A DNA stretch of 64,000 nt, taken from assembly GCA_947593615.1 (NCBI GenBank), contig CANQDR010000005.1, forward strand, positions 23,696 through 87,695. Direction: 5' to 3'. The notes under the pieces were generated by a model. That model ran no database searches. It saw only the letters and a list, made by a program, of their open reading frames with translations, and was not told where the DNA came from. Source of the DNA: an uncultured Clostridia bacterium. Lineage in GTDB: Bacteria > Bacillota > Clostridia > Oscillospirales > Acutalibacteraceae. Below are positions 8,817-17,678 of the stretch, piece by piece. The position numbers and the translations under genes are program-made. Every line of letters begins with the position of its first letter. The stretch's first letter is position 1.

Positions 8817-11489
8817 TTAGCTTATAATTTCTCCGGTCTCAGGGTTATAAACTCCCCAGCTGCCGCCATATTTTCCTTGACCATCTCTACCACCGGGTAT
8901 AAAGATGTTCTTGCCGGCTTCTGTTGCTAAGTCACTTGTCTGAGAAGCACCTCCCCACTCAGATGCGTCAGTACCGTTTAATATTTCTTTACTAACAAAC
9001 AGGAAACCCTGAACATTGTCTTTTGGCAATTCTTCATAAATTGTGATCGACCAGATGTTGTTGCCTTCGAACTCCATCTCTGCAGTCTCATTTCTAAGAC
9101 CATTATATGACCAGCTGTAGAAATATACGCTGCCCCACTGAGTTTTACTGTTATCAAAGTAAAGGGTTCTTTCAGTTGGAACTTCTACATTAGGATCATA
9201 AGTTGTATAAGAACCAACTCCGTCGGCAAGAACCTGGAAGCAGTTTGAAGTTCCTCTGTCTGCAAGGTCTTTCCAAACATTCAGGATACAAGTATCAGGA
9301 TGATCGGTTTCATTGTATACTTGACCTGTAGCCTTATAATCAGCCATTCCTGATTCAAAAGTCTCTTCAGAAGTTTCAAAAGGAGTTCTGTAGAAGCCTA
9401 TGTCAGTCCAATCTGCCGGTAAATTATCCGTGTAGAATACTCCGGCATCTTCATCATAGCCTTCTATAACAAAGTATTCCTCAGTCTTGTTGTTATATAT
9501 CCAGATCATTGCGCCGTACTCATTGAGCCATTTTACATCATTTGGCATATAGAATCTGCCTGTGGGAGCCTCTGTAGGCGTTGGAGGCTCTGTAGGCTGA
9601 GGCTTATCAGGAAGCGGCTTTTTGGCTGTTTCGCCTGTATGGTTACCTTCTTCGATTTGATCTACAATATATTTCTGAACTAATGTTGCGTCTATAACAG
9701 TGATTCTTTCGTCTTCATTAACATCGGCCGCAACATAAGGTACACCTTCTAAAACGGACAAGCTTACTATGTGTGCCTGTATAGCTGTTGCGTCCTGAAC
9801 GCTGACGCGTCCGTCGCCGTTTGTATCTCCTATAAGCACATCTACATACTCAGATGCTGATGACGACTCTGTTGCTGATGTTGATGATTCAGTTGGTGCA
9901 GTAGTTTCACTACCACCAATTGGAACCAGTTTATCTAACGCTTCGTTAAGAGCCGCAAGTGCTGCATTAACTTCAACTTGTGTTGCGTTTTTATTTTTAA
10001 GCACACGATTTGCTGTTGTCATAGCACTTGTCAGACTTGCATATGAAGCGGCAGTATATTGGGTGCTGTCAATTTCCTGAGCTTTGTCATATGCTGCCTG
10101 AAGCTCGGTGGTATCAAGGTCAAGATAACGAACCGTAATGCCGTTCTCTAAAGCATATTCTTCTGCCGTGCTGTTTCCCGAGCAATAAATTTTCAGTGCT
10201 GTCGATGGAGCATGTGGTGTGCCGGAGTCCTGACTGCCGCCCTCATAGATATCAAAAATCTCCGCGCCTTTTACAGCATCTCCAAAGATTACGTCTTTTG
10301 AGTATATATAAACATTTACAAGAGCTGATCTGTTAACGAAAGCCTGCCAACCTATAAGCTTTAGATATTTGGGCAAACTAATTTCGTTCAGACGAGAAAT
10401 CTCAGGGTTTGATAAACCAAAAGCACGGTTGCCTATCTTCACAAGTTGCGAATCATCAGGGAATTTAACTTCCGTTAACTGAGAACAATTATAAAAGGCT
10501 TCATCATCAATAAGTGTTACTGAAGCAGGAAACTCAATACTCCTTAATATTTTATTTCCTGAAAATGCTGACTTATCTATAGTTGTAACAGGAATTTTAT
10601 TTATTTCTGATGGAATTATAACATTCGCTTTACCGCTTTCATCTTTAAGACCCGTAATTTTAATGGCAGCGCCGTCATTAATACGCTCCCATTTAAATTC
10701 TGATGTATCGGGTTCTGTAGTAACATCCGGATCTGTAGTTGGCTCCACTATTTGTATAAATTTAATTTCTTTTACATTTACGTTATTTTTTTCAGCTTCT
10801 AACAAGAAATTGTGTATTGGACTTCCCTCAATAACATAAAATGTTATATCACTCGATGGAAATGTTTGACCGTTAATAATAGGTGAAGGAGAATAAAAAT
10901 ATATCTCATTAATTGCTAAACAATCAGTAAAAGAGGAACCGCTACCAAACTGTACATTTGACCGTACTTTTACAGTTGCTAAAGATGTACAACCTTTAAA
11001 TGCATTATTTGATACACTCTCTAATGATTCCGGTAAGTCAATACTAAGTAATGAGGTATTATTTAAAAACGCACTGGCTTTTATCTCTTTTATACCGTTA
11101 TTTAAAGTAACATTACTAATATTTGAACATCCAGAAAACCATCTTGCACCTATAGTACTTATCGTACCGGGAATATTTACAGAATTAATATTCTTATTAT
11201 CTTTAAAAGCAAACTCATCAATAGAAGTTACATTATAAGATACTCCACTTTCATTACTAACCGTCTGGGGTATTACTACATCTCCGCTTGCATTATCAGC
11301 CTTAACTAAAGTAACTGTATTTGTTACAGTTTCATCTGTAACCTTATAGGTGTAATCACCAGAAACAAATTCATCAGATATTGCAGCAGAAGCTGACATT
11401 GGTGTAATAGCAAAAATTCCAAACAACAGTGAAATAACCAACAAGAAGCTAAGCAGTTTGGTTTTTTGCTGTATTATTATTTTTATCAT
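8817..11489 (-). CDS. Secreted BspA-type LRR / dockerin / CBM26-like protein (module copy 1)
   Basis: This is a paralogue of 2401-5025 with the same domain order. There is a signal peptide (KLLSFLLVISLLFGIF..SASA), two BspA-type LRR blocks, a FIVAR-like helical stretch (QAAYDKAQEI..YTAASYASL), a type I dockerin (GDTNGDGRVSVQDA and ADVNEDERITVIDA), a Pro/Thr linker and an RFYMPN module. It ends with a CBM26-like domain (YFDNSKTQW) and the same last residues, NPETGEIIS. The start at 11489 is clear: GAGGTGATT sits directly before ATG, and the longer track start at 11525 has no ribosome site. The dockerin and C-terminal half are much more conserved between the paralogues than the LRR half, so the LRR face may have diverged to bind different partners. 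No catalytic residues seen. Confidence 0.82.
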   Translation of the reverse strand: MIKIIIQQKTKLLSFLLVISLLFGIFAITPMSASAAISDEFVSGDYTYKVTDETVTNTVTLVKADNASGDVVIPQTVSNESGVSYNVTSIDEFAFKDNKNINSVNIPGTISTIGARWFSGCSNISNVTLNNGIKEIKASAFLNNTSLLSIDLPESLESVSNNAFKGCTSLATVKVRSNVQFGSGSSFTDCLAINEIYFYSPSPIINGQTFPSSDITFYVIEGSPIHNFLLEAEKNNVNVKEIKFIQIVEPTTDPDVTTEPDTSEFKWERINDGAAIKITGLKDESGKANVIIPSEINKIPVTTIDKSAFSGNKILRSIEFPASVTLIDDEAFYNCSQLTEVKFPDDSQLVKIGNRAFGLSNPEISRLNEISLPKYLKLIGWQAFVNRSALVNVYIYSKDVIFGDAVKGAEIFDIYEGGSQDSGTPHAPSTALKIYCSGNSTAEEYALENGITVRYLDLDTTELQAAYDKAQEIDSTQYTAASYASLTSAMTTANRVLKNKNATQVEVNAALAALNEALDKLVPIGGSETTAPTESSTSATESSSASEYVDVLIGDTNGDGRVSVQDATAIQAHIVSLSVLEGVPYVAADVNEDERITVIDATLVQKYIVDQIEEGNHTGETAKKPLPDKPQPTEPPTPTEAPTGRFYMPNDVKWLNEYGAMIWIYNNKTEEYFVIEGYDEDAGVFYTDNLPADWTDIGFYRTPFETSEETFESGMADYKATGQVYNETDHPDTCILNVWKDLADRGTSNCFQVLADGVGSYTTYDPNVEVPTERTLYFDNSKTQWGSVYFYSWSYNGLRNETAEMEFEGNNIWSITIYEELPKDNVQGFLFVSKEILNGTDASEWGGASQTSDLATEAGKNIFIPGGRDGQGKYGGSWGVYNPETGEIIS

Positions 11490-11531
11490 AATCACCTCAA
11501 ACAAAAATAATATTGCGAGTTTCATAAATAT

Positions 11532-11558
11532 AAGGGCGGCCGTTAAAGCCGCCCCTAT
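11532..11558. terminator. GC-rich hairpin between the two module genes
   Basis: GGGCGGC and GCCGCCC form a perfect stem with a seven-base loop in the 85-base gap between the single-repeat gene and the LRR-dockerin gene. There is no U-tract on either strand, so it may be a partial terminator or an mRNA stabiliser that sets the ratio of the two products. Confidence 0.5.
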
Positions 11559-11574
11559 TAGAGCGCTCTATGAA

Positions 11575-12585
11575 TTAGCTAAGAGTTAATGTGTATGTTA
11601 CTTCTTCACCGGCGGAAACCAACGGCTCCTGGTTTGGAAGAACATTACCATTCGCATCTCTGATTATAAACTTTCTGGCTGTATCCCAGTTATCAGAAGT
11701 TGTGAAAATAACCTGAGCAGAACCATTGATGCTGTAAGTATATACTTCTTCATCTGCATCATATGTCATTTTGTTAAACGATGTTCCAACTCTGTCTCCG
11801 CCAAAGGTGTATACATAGATGTCGCCTGTGTAATCTTTAGCAGTAGCAGTAATTACAGCTTCTGACTTCTCTGTATAGGTATAAGTCTTTGAAACATCAC
11901 CGAGAGTAACCGTAAGTGTTGTTGTCTCTGTAAAAGTAAATGAATGAGAACCGGTAAATGCTACAGGTTCCTCTTCATTAACCTGATATGTTGCAGTTTC
12001 GCCTGCAGGAACGTTAAATGCATATACGCTTACAGTAATTGAACCTGTAAAGTCTTTTGACAGAGGAGCTGCCAAAATTTCCGGCTGTGGAGCAATGTCT
12101 GTGAATGACAAATCAACAGATGTGATATGTTTTTCAGCATCATATGTGAATTCGCCGTCAGTCTTTACAGGCTTGTATGTGTTCATGCCTGTTTCAACAG
12201 ACATATTAGCTGTCTGCTGACCGCTCCAATCGGTTGAGTTTGTAAACAGGAAGTATTCTGTAGGTACACTTACACCGCCTTGTTCAACAGTTGCCGGAAC
12301 GTCAACCGGAGTTACTACATAGTAGAGATTATCTCCAACAGGATTACCTTCTTCATCAACTTTAGCCTCTTCCTTTTCCATAGGAACGAAGTCTCCGAAG
12401 TAGCCGTAATTCCAAGCGTAGAAGTAAATTTTATCCCACTGTGTGTCTGTGTTATCAAAATAAATTCGTGAACCTGCCTTAAATGCAATGTTGTCATCTT
12501 CAGCAGCAGATGCAGAAACTGCGCCAACTGTCATAGCTGAGAATGCCATCAAAGCAGTTAATAATAATGATACGATCTTTTTCAT
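11575..12585 (-). CDS. Secreted single-repeat starch-binding protein
   Basis: The 336-residue protein has a signal peptide (KKIVSLLLTALMAF..SASA) followed by one copy of the roughly 280-residue unit seen three times in 5926-8577. The unit holds a CBM26-like module (YFDNTDTQWDKIYFYAWNYG), an Fn3/chitobiase-C-like module and a GDIYVYTFGGDRVG module. The start is supported by AGGAGG ten bases upstream. It is the first gene of the upstream copy of the two-gene module and is followed after 85 bases by the LRR-dockerin gene. The absence of dockerin, anchor and enzyme domains suggests a secreted starch adhesin or spacer protein; that function is inference. Confidence 0.8.
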   Translation of the reverse strand: MKKIVSLLLTALMAFSAMTVGAVSASAAEDDNIAFKAGSRIYFDNTDTQWDKIYFYAWNYGYFGDFVPMEKEEAKVDEEGNPVGDNLYYVVTPVDVPATVEQGGVSVPTEYFLFTNSTDWSGQQTANMSVETGMNTYKPVKTDGEFTYDAEKHITSVDLSFTDIAPQPEILAAPLSKDFTGSITVSVYAFNVPAGETATYQVNEEEPVAFTGSHSFTFTETTTLTVTLGDVSKTYTYTEKSEAVITATAKDYTGDIYVYTFGGDRVGTSFNKMTYDADEEVYTYSINGSAQVIFTTSDNWDTARKFIIRDANGNVLPNQEPLVSAGEEVTYTLTLS

Positions 12586-13773
12586 TGTTTTAATCCTCCT
12601 AACTGGAAATTTTTATAATCTTTTCTTATTATTTTATTGTTTAAGTATACAATAAAAAAACTAAGACTTTCGGAAGATGCTTTTTAAAAGCACTTCCTAT
12701 GTTTACGAATGTACACCCGATAAACAATTTGTTAATTTAAGATCCCCCTCTTTGGTACGGCATAATGTCTATACCAAAGAAACCTTAATTTTCAGGTGCA
12801 GGAGCAGTAGTGTCTGTTCCACACAATAAAAAGAATTTTGCCGGCAGACGGAAAACTAATTGTTATGGCGTCTGGTTCTTGGGAAAAATATTCTAAAATT
12901 GCTTTTGTGTTCATCAAATTAATATTATCAATTAAATTAATTACTCTTTGAACCGAAATTAAATAAATTCCCAATTGATTTCTTTCTTAATATTCAATTG
13001 TCGTTGGGCGTTCCACCCATTATTAATTAACGTCATAATTAATGCCCGATTATTAAATCTGCATTAACTATGACCCATTAATTCCCATCGCAATATCACT
13101 CCTTTCTTTTACAGAGGTTTTAACGAGTGTAATTATTTGTTATTTTAGTGATAAAATATCACCTAAAAGCGTTTTAAAAAACATTTCATATATACTTGCA
13201 ATATTTTAAGATGCTTACTATATGAAAATATAGCGTGCGTATGCAAATATAATTAGAAATGGACTTATTAATATGAATATTCAAAAATCATTGCACGTAT
13301 AACACAATCAACAAAATTTTTATATGCATTTTTTTAGAAATCACAAAGTCTAAAAACCGATATTTAAAACTAAATTGTCAATTTTATTTGTATTTCAAAG
13401 AATTAATACATGCTTTTGAATTCATTTTTTCTTAACTTTGACTATATTATAATCCTAAAATATTCTTTTGTCAATAAGTTTTTGTAAATTTTTTTATAAT
13501 TTGTTTGAATTTAATAAAAAAGGAAACCATATTCTAATATTCAACAATTTTGTTCTTAGGACATTTTACACCTATAAACACAAAAATCACCTATTTAATT
13601 TATATTTCGACTTCTTTCGATCAAAAATCAAGGTGGTTTTGCCGAATATTCGGGCAAACTGTGCTGATTGACAGCAATTAAGACAAGCGATGTTTTGTCA
13701 CTTAAAATTTATGCAGACAGTTCTGACTAATTATATTTTTTGTATTCAAAGCATTTCCGCACGATTTTATGTT
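12586..13773. other. Long AT-rich intergenic region
   Basis: About 1.2 kb separates the starch-binding cluster from the phosphatase gene. The first 100 bases contain the leader of the single-repeat gene and a hairpin (GGAAG..CTTCC, about 12669-12694). A possible decayed gene lies at 12783-13110. From 13120 to 13770 I see only AT-rich sequence; the 67-codon plus-strand ORF at 13468-13671 has no ribosome site or family signature. Confidence 0.5.
12783..13110 (-). pseudogene. Possible decayed gene
   Basis: A good ribosome site (AAAGGAGTG) precedes an ATG at about 13086, but the frame stops after six codons. Further left, different frames hold short protein-like stretches, including a terminal GTDTTAPAPEN and stop, which looks like a low-complexity linker end of a secreted protein. 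The frames do not connect, so this is either a relic of another secreted gene or chance. Confidence 0.25.
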
Positions 13774-13814
13774 CAAAAAAATCCTCTAATGCAAAAAACA
13801 TTAGAGGATTTTTT
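13774..13814. terminator. Bidirectional intrinsic terminator
   Basis: ATCCTCTAATG (13781-13791) pairs with CATTAGAGGAT (13799-13809), with A-run and T-run on opposite sides, immediately after the phosphatase stop on the minus strand. Confidence 0.8.
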
Positions 13815-13829
13815 AATGTGTTATTATGT

Positions 13830-15059
13830 TTAATTTTTATGAGATTCATTGAGCACTTTTCTCATATATTTTGCAATATCGGTATTGTCAATTAATTCTT
13901 TTTCGCAAATGCCTGCCGACTGCGCTCCGCCTGCCATTAACAGAACATCTGTATTCGTGTGCTCTCCGCCTGATGTGAAACAACTGTTATTAATATCCTC
14001 GGGCTTTGGATTATCGGGAAGCTTTACTCCTCCTGTTTCGTGGTCGGCTGTTACTATTACAAGCGTTCCCACATGCTCCTGCGCCCATTTGAGAACATAA
14101 TCTACGGAATGGTCAAATGCCTGCATCTGTTCAAGAGTAGATTCCATATCCTCCTCAGATTCAAAAACGTCAATGTTGCTTCCTTCTACCATAAGGAAAA
14201 ATCCATTGTCATTGTCAAGCATTTCAAGAGCTTTTGAAGTCATTGTTGTAAGCGACGGCCACTTATCAGCCTTATCCATATTGTCATAGGCAAACAGTCC
14301 AAGTACCTTGTCGTCATCTGCTGTAAGCTCTAAAAGCTGTTTTTCATCTGTAATGTACTTATATCCATTTTCGTCAACAGCGCTCTGTACCTTTTTGGAA
14401 TTTTTATAATACTTTTCTCCGCCGCCAAACATTACATTTATATTTGAGTTTATCATTTCTCGCAAAATCTGCGGATAATTTTCTCTTGAAGTGTTATGCG
14501 CCGCCATTCCGGCAGGTGTTGCATGGCAAACGTAATGCCTGTCAACAAGTCCTGTTTTCAGCCCAAGCGACTGAGCAAACTCGCATATTGTTTCAAGCTC
14601 GTTTCCGTCGGGATCAACCCCTATACAGCCGTTGTATGTCTTATATCCTGTGCTGATTGCCGTTGCAGAAGCCGCGCTGTCGGTAAACTCGGCGTAACCG
14701 TCAGCTACCGACTGTGAATATGTAGTGACATGAGTTTTATTCTTTAATCCACTCATAACGAGCTTATCTCCCTTTACGACTTCAGAGGCTTTGATTATGT
14801 TTTCTCCCATTCCGTCACCGATCATAAGAATAATATTCTTGACGGGTACATCTTCGTCGAGGTTGTACTCTGCATAGTCAACCCATTCAAGAACATCCGT
14901 TTCGGCGCTAATTTTGTCTGCATTGTCTTTAGCCGGCTGCTCTGTTGTTGTCTGCACAGACGCCGCAGTATCGGCGGTTGAATCGCTTTTTGAATTTGAG
15001 CATGCGCAAAATGAGCATACCATTACGGCAGCAAGCAAAACTGATAGTATTTTTTTCAT
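13830..15059 (-). CDS. Alkaline phosphatase family lipoprotein
   Basis: The 409-residue protein begins with a lipoprotein signal (LLAAVMVCSFCACSNS; the lipobox Cys is followed by a Ser/Asp/Thr-rich linker). The PhoA-type catalytic domain follows. The metal-binding motif NIILMIGDGMGENII precedes the nucleophile motif TDSAASATAISTGYKT, where Ser in DSAASAT is the expected nucleophile. A C-terminal VTADHETGG supplies further metal ligands, and EGSNID fits the third zinc/magnesium site. It would release phosphate from monoesters outside the membrane. The start follows GAGG. The gene has its own terminator; I saw no Pho box. Substrate preference cannot be read from sequence. Confidence 0.88.
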   Translation of the reverse strand: MKKILSVLLAAVMVCSFCACSNSKSDSTADTAASVQTTTEQPAKDNADKISAETDVLEWVDYAEYNLDEDVPVKNIILMIGDGMGENIIKASEVVKGDKLVMSGLKNKTHVTTYSQSVADGYAEFTDSAASATAISTGYKTYNGCIGVDPDGNELETICEFAQSLGLKTGLVDRHYVCHATPAGMAAHNTSRENYPQILREMINSNINVMFGGGEKYYKNSKKVQSAVDENGYKYITDEKQLLELTADDDKVLGLFAYDNMDKADKWPSLTTMTSKALEMLDNDNGFFLMVEGSNIDVFESEEDMESTLEQMQAFDHSVDYVLKWAQEHVGTLVIVTADHETGGVKLPDNPKPEDINNSCFTSGGEHTNTDVLLMAGGAQSAGICEKELIDNTDIAKYMRKVLNESHKN

Positions 15060-15134
15060 AGTTTTTCCTCATTATGTACTAATTTGAATTTTTAAGCCGC
15101 ATGTGTTAGATATTATACGGACAAGCTCTGGGTT

Positions 15135-15533
15135 TTACGGAAGCTTGTTGTATTCTTCGTCTGCAACGGGTTCAAGCCATTCGTTTGACGAGCCGTCCGC
15201 CGGGACCTCAACCGCAAGATGTGTAAAAAGACTGTCTTTTGCAGCACCGTGCCAATGCTTGACTTCGGGAGGAATGTTGACAACATCACCCGGGTTAAGC
15301 TCGCGGGCAGATTCTCCCTCTGCCTGATGCCAGCCTCTGCCGTTTGTAACAAGCAAAATCTGACCGCCTTTGTGGTGTATATGCCAATTGTTGCGGCATG
15401 ACGGCTCAAAGGTTACGTTTCCAATAGGCACACCGGTAGTTGTGAGCATTTCAAGATAAGCGTTGCCAGAGAAATATTTTGAAAACGTTTCCGGCATTGG
15501 TTCGCCTTTTTTGAATAAGACATCATTTCCCAT
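15135..15533 (-). CDS. Single-domain cupin protein
   Basis: The 132-residue protein fits the cupin_2 fold. The first motif (NWHIHHKGGQILLVTNGRGW) supplies two His and a following Gln where Glu is more usual. The second motif (LNPGDVVNIPPEVKHWHGA) supplies the third His. Proteins of this size and type occur as carboxymuconolactone decarboxylase-like or sugar-binding cupins; the reaction cannot be assigned. The start has GAGGTG nine bases upstream. It stands alone between the phosphatase and the divergent spoVT. Confidence 0.75.
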   Translation of the reverse strand: MGNDVLFKKGEPMPETFSKYFSGNAYLEMLTTTGVPIGNVTFEPSCRNNWHIHHKGGQILLVTNGRGWHQAEGESARELNPGDVVNIPPEVKHWHGAAKDSLFTHLAVEVPADGSSNEWLEPVADEEYNKLP

Positions 15534-15724
15534 TTAATTCACCTCGTATATTTTTAATTTTAAAAAATAACATAAATTAAAAAAGTCAGTCTTATAAATG
15601 TTTTTTAACTTGTTATTTTTATTATATATTTGAGAACAACTTCAAGTCAAGGGTTTTTAATAATATTAGTTTTTATTATGAAAAATTCCATAAAATACCT
15701 AAGCTAAAAAACAAAATCAAAGTC

Positions 15725-15752
15725 GAATCTCGGAATAATAATTTATCATTAT
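15725..15752 (+). promoter_or_regulatory. Possible forespore (sigma-G/F) promoter of spoVT
   Basis: GAATC (15725-15729) and CATTAT (15747-15752), 17 bases apart and 59 bases before the spoVT start, resemble the sigma-G pattern GHATR-N17/18-CATNHTA except at the last base. spoVT is a sigma-G gene in Bacillus, which fits. Confidence 0.3.
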
Positions 15753-15811
15753 CACACAATATTAAAGCAATTATTTTGCTAATTTTTTTAAAATAAAGGG
15801 AGTTTATAGAT

Positions 15812-16354
15812 ATGAAAGCAACAGGTATTGTAAGAAGAATTGACGACCTCGGAAGGGTCGTAATTCCAAAGGAAATTCGCCGTACTCTGCGTATTCGCGA
15901 GGGCGATCCTCTGGAGATTTACACGGCAACAGACGGAGAGGTTATTTTTAAAAAATACTCTCCGGTCGGAGAACTTTCGGCATTTGCAGGACAATATGCT
16001 GATGTGCTTGCACGCATAAGCTCATTGCCGACTATAATTTGCGATAAGGATCATGTTATTGCCGCCGCAGGCGTATCAAAACGCGAATATCTTGAGCGCA
16101 GAGTAAGCACAGTCCTTGAAAATTATATGGAAAACAGAAAAAGCTATGCCGCTACTCAGCAGAGCATAAACGATGTTCAGCCGATTGAGGGCATTGAACA
16201 CTGCGCTTCGGTAATTTATCCGATTATCGCATCGGGCGATGTTACCGGCGCAGTTGTAATGCTGACGGGAGAAACTTTAAAAATTCCCACAACCGCAGAA
16301 ATAAAGCTTGCACAGTCAGCAGCCGCTTTTCTTGGAAAACAAATGGAAGAATAA
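15812..16354 (+). CDS. spoVT: Stage V sporulation protein T, AbrB-family regulator
   Basis: The 180 residues match SpoVT in length and layout. The N-terminal swapped-hairpin AbrB domain (MKATGIVRRIDDLGRVVIPK, then RTLRIREGDPLEIY) binds DNA. A C-terminal GAF-like domain (residues about 60-178) is what separates SpoVT from the shorter AbrB/Abh. In Bacillus it modulates forespore genes late in sporulation. The start is backed by AAGGGAG. A strong terminator follows, shared with the converging ftsZ. Its presence implies a spore-former. Confidence 0.92.
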   Translation: MKATGIVRRIDDLGRVVIPKEIRRTLRIREGDPLEIYTATDGEVIFKKYSPVGELSAFAGQYADVLARISSLPTIICDKDHVIAAAGVSKREYLERRVSTVLENYMENRKSYAATQQSINDVQPIEGIEHCASVIYPIIASGDVTGAVVMLTGETLKIPTTAEIKLAQSAAAFLGKQMEE

Positions 16355-16360
16355 ATACTA

Positions 16361-16395
16361 AAGGGCTGCAGCAAATGCTGCAGCCCCAATTTTTA
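16361..16395. terminator. Terminator shared by spoVT and ftsZ
   Basis: GGGCTGCAG (16363-16371) and CTGCAGCCC (16378-16386) form a 9-bp perfect stem followed by a T-run on plus, between the converging spoVT and ftsZ stops. Confidence 0.85.
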
Positions 16396-16405
16396 TAAAT
16401 ATTTA

Positions 16406-17500
16406 TTACTTATTAAAGATTGACATAATATCGTAGAAGGTATCGTCTTCATCATCTGTTTTATCCTTTGTAGAAGCAGTGGAATTATCACTCTTTTCAG
16501 AGATTACAGATTCTTCTTCAAGCTTCTTTTTTGCAATCTGACCGCCGGCGTTAAAGCCTGTAGCAATAACGGTAACGCTCATTTCATCATCCATCTTATC
16601 GTCTATTACAGCACCCCAAATGATATTTGCGTCTTCAGACACTTTATCCTTGATCATTGTGGAAGCTGCGTCAATATCATCAAGACTTACGTCTGCCGAA
16701 GCTGTGATATTAATAATAAGGCCTTTAGCTCCGTCAATTGAAGTTTCAAGCAGAGGACTTGAAATAGCCATATCAGCGGCAACAGTTGCTTTGTCTTTGC
16801 CTGTTGCGCTTCCCATACCCATATGAGCATAGCCGGCATCTTTCATCACAGATGTTACGTCTGCGAAGTCAAGATTTACAAGACCCGGCAAAAGAATAAG
16901 GTCGGAAATACTCTGAACGCCCTGTCTTAAAACATCGTCAGCAATTGCAAATGCATTCTGAAGCGTAATACTTTGGTCAGAAACATATTTAAGTCTTTCG
17001 TTAGGAACAATAATCAGTGAGTCAACACAAGCGGAAAGCTCTGCAATACCCTGTTCAGCCTGCGTCATTCTTCTTTTGCCTTCAAATGCAAAAGGTTTTG
17101 TAACAACGCCTACTGTAAGAATACCCATATCTTTAGCAATTTTTGCAACAATTGGAGCCGCGCCTGTACCTGTGCCGCCGCCCATACCTGCCGTTACAAA
17201 CACCATATCAGTGTCTTTCAGCAATGCGGCAATTTCATCTCTGCTTTCTTCAGCGGCACTCTGACCGATTGCAGGCATTGAACCTGCTCCCTTGCCTCGT
17301 GTCAGCTTTTCGCCGATCTGTATTTTCTGTGATGCTTTGGATAATCTTAAAACGTGCTCGTCCGTATTTATCGCAATGAACTCTACATTCTTGACCTCCA
17401 TTGCTACCATGCGGTTTACAGCATTTCCGCCGCCGCCGCCGACACCTATAACTTTGATCTTAGGCATATACTCATTTTCCAATTCCAGTTCAAAAGCCAT
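16406..17500 (-). CDS. ftsZ: Cell division protein FtsZ
   Basis: The 364-residue tubulin homologue forms the division ring. It has the GTP-binding [12 protein letters not shown] near residue 19, the tubulin signature [15 protein letters not shown] near residue 105 and the NLDFADV T7-loop region near residue 208. A variable acidic linker leads to a C-terminal tail ([13 protein letters not shown]) of the kind that docks FtsA/SepF. The ribosome site is AAGGAGGA. It is the last gene of the division cluster on this strand. ftsA, its usual upstream partner, is absent between ftsQ and ftsZ; a SepF-type tether elsewhere is likely. Confidence 0.95.
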   Translation of the reverse strand: MAFELELENEYMPKIKVIGVGGGGGNAVNRMVAMEVKNVEFIAINTDEHVLRLSKASQKIQIGEKLTRGKGAGSMPAIGQSAAEESRDEIAALLKDTDMVFVTAGMGGGTGTGAAPIVAKIAKDMGILTVGVVTKPFAFEGKRRMTQAEQGIAELSACVDSLIIVPNERLKYVSDQSITLQNAFAIADDVLRQGVQSISDLILLPGLVNLDFADVTSVMKDAGYAHMGMGSATGKDKATVAADMAISSPLLETSIDGAKGLIINITASADVSLDDIDAASTMIKDKVSEDANIIWGAVIDDKMDDEMSVTVIATGFNAGGQIAKKKLEEESVISEKSDNSTASTKDKTDDEDDTFYDIMSIFNK

Positions 17501-17678
17501 CTTTACGTCCTCCTTATATATCTGTCAATTTATCCCAATAAAATACATGCTATTTATAAATAAATAATTATACTGTAATATATTATCATACTTTTGCAAA
17601 AATATCAATGCTTTTAAGTGTTTTTTCTGTATTTTTATTATTACTTTCGTCATTAACTTTATAAATTCCACCTAAAAG

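Noticed and set aside
13468-13671. 67-codon plus-strand ORF in the long spacer
   Set aside because: Phe/Asn/Lys-rich translation of AT-rich DNA with no ribosome site or family signature.
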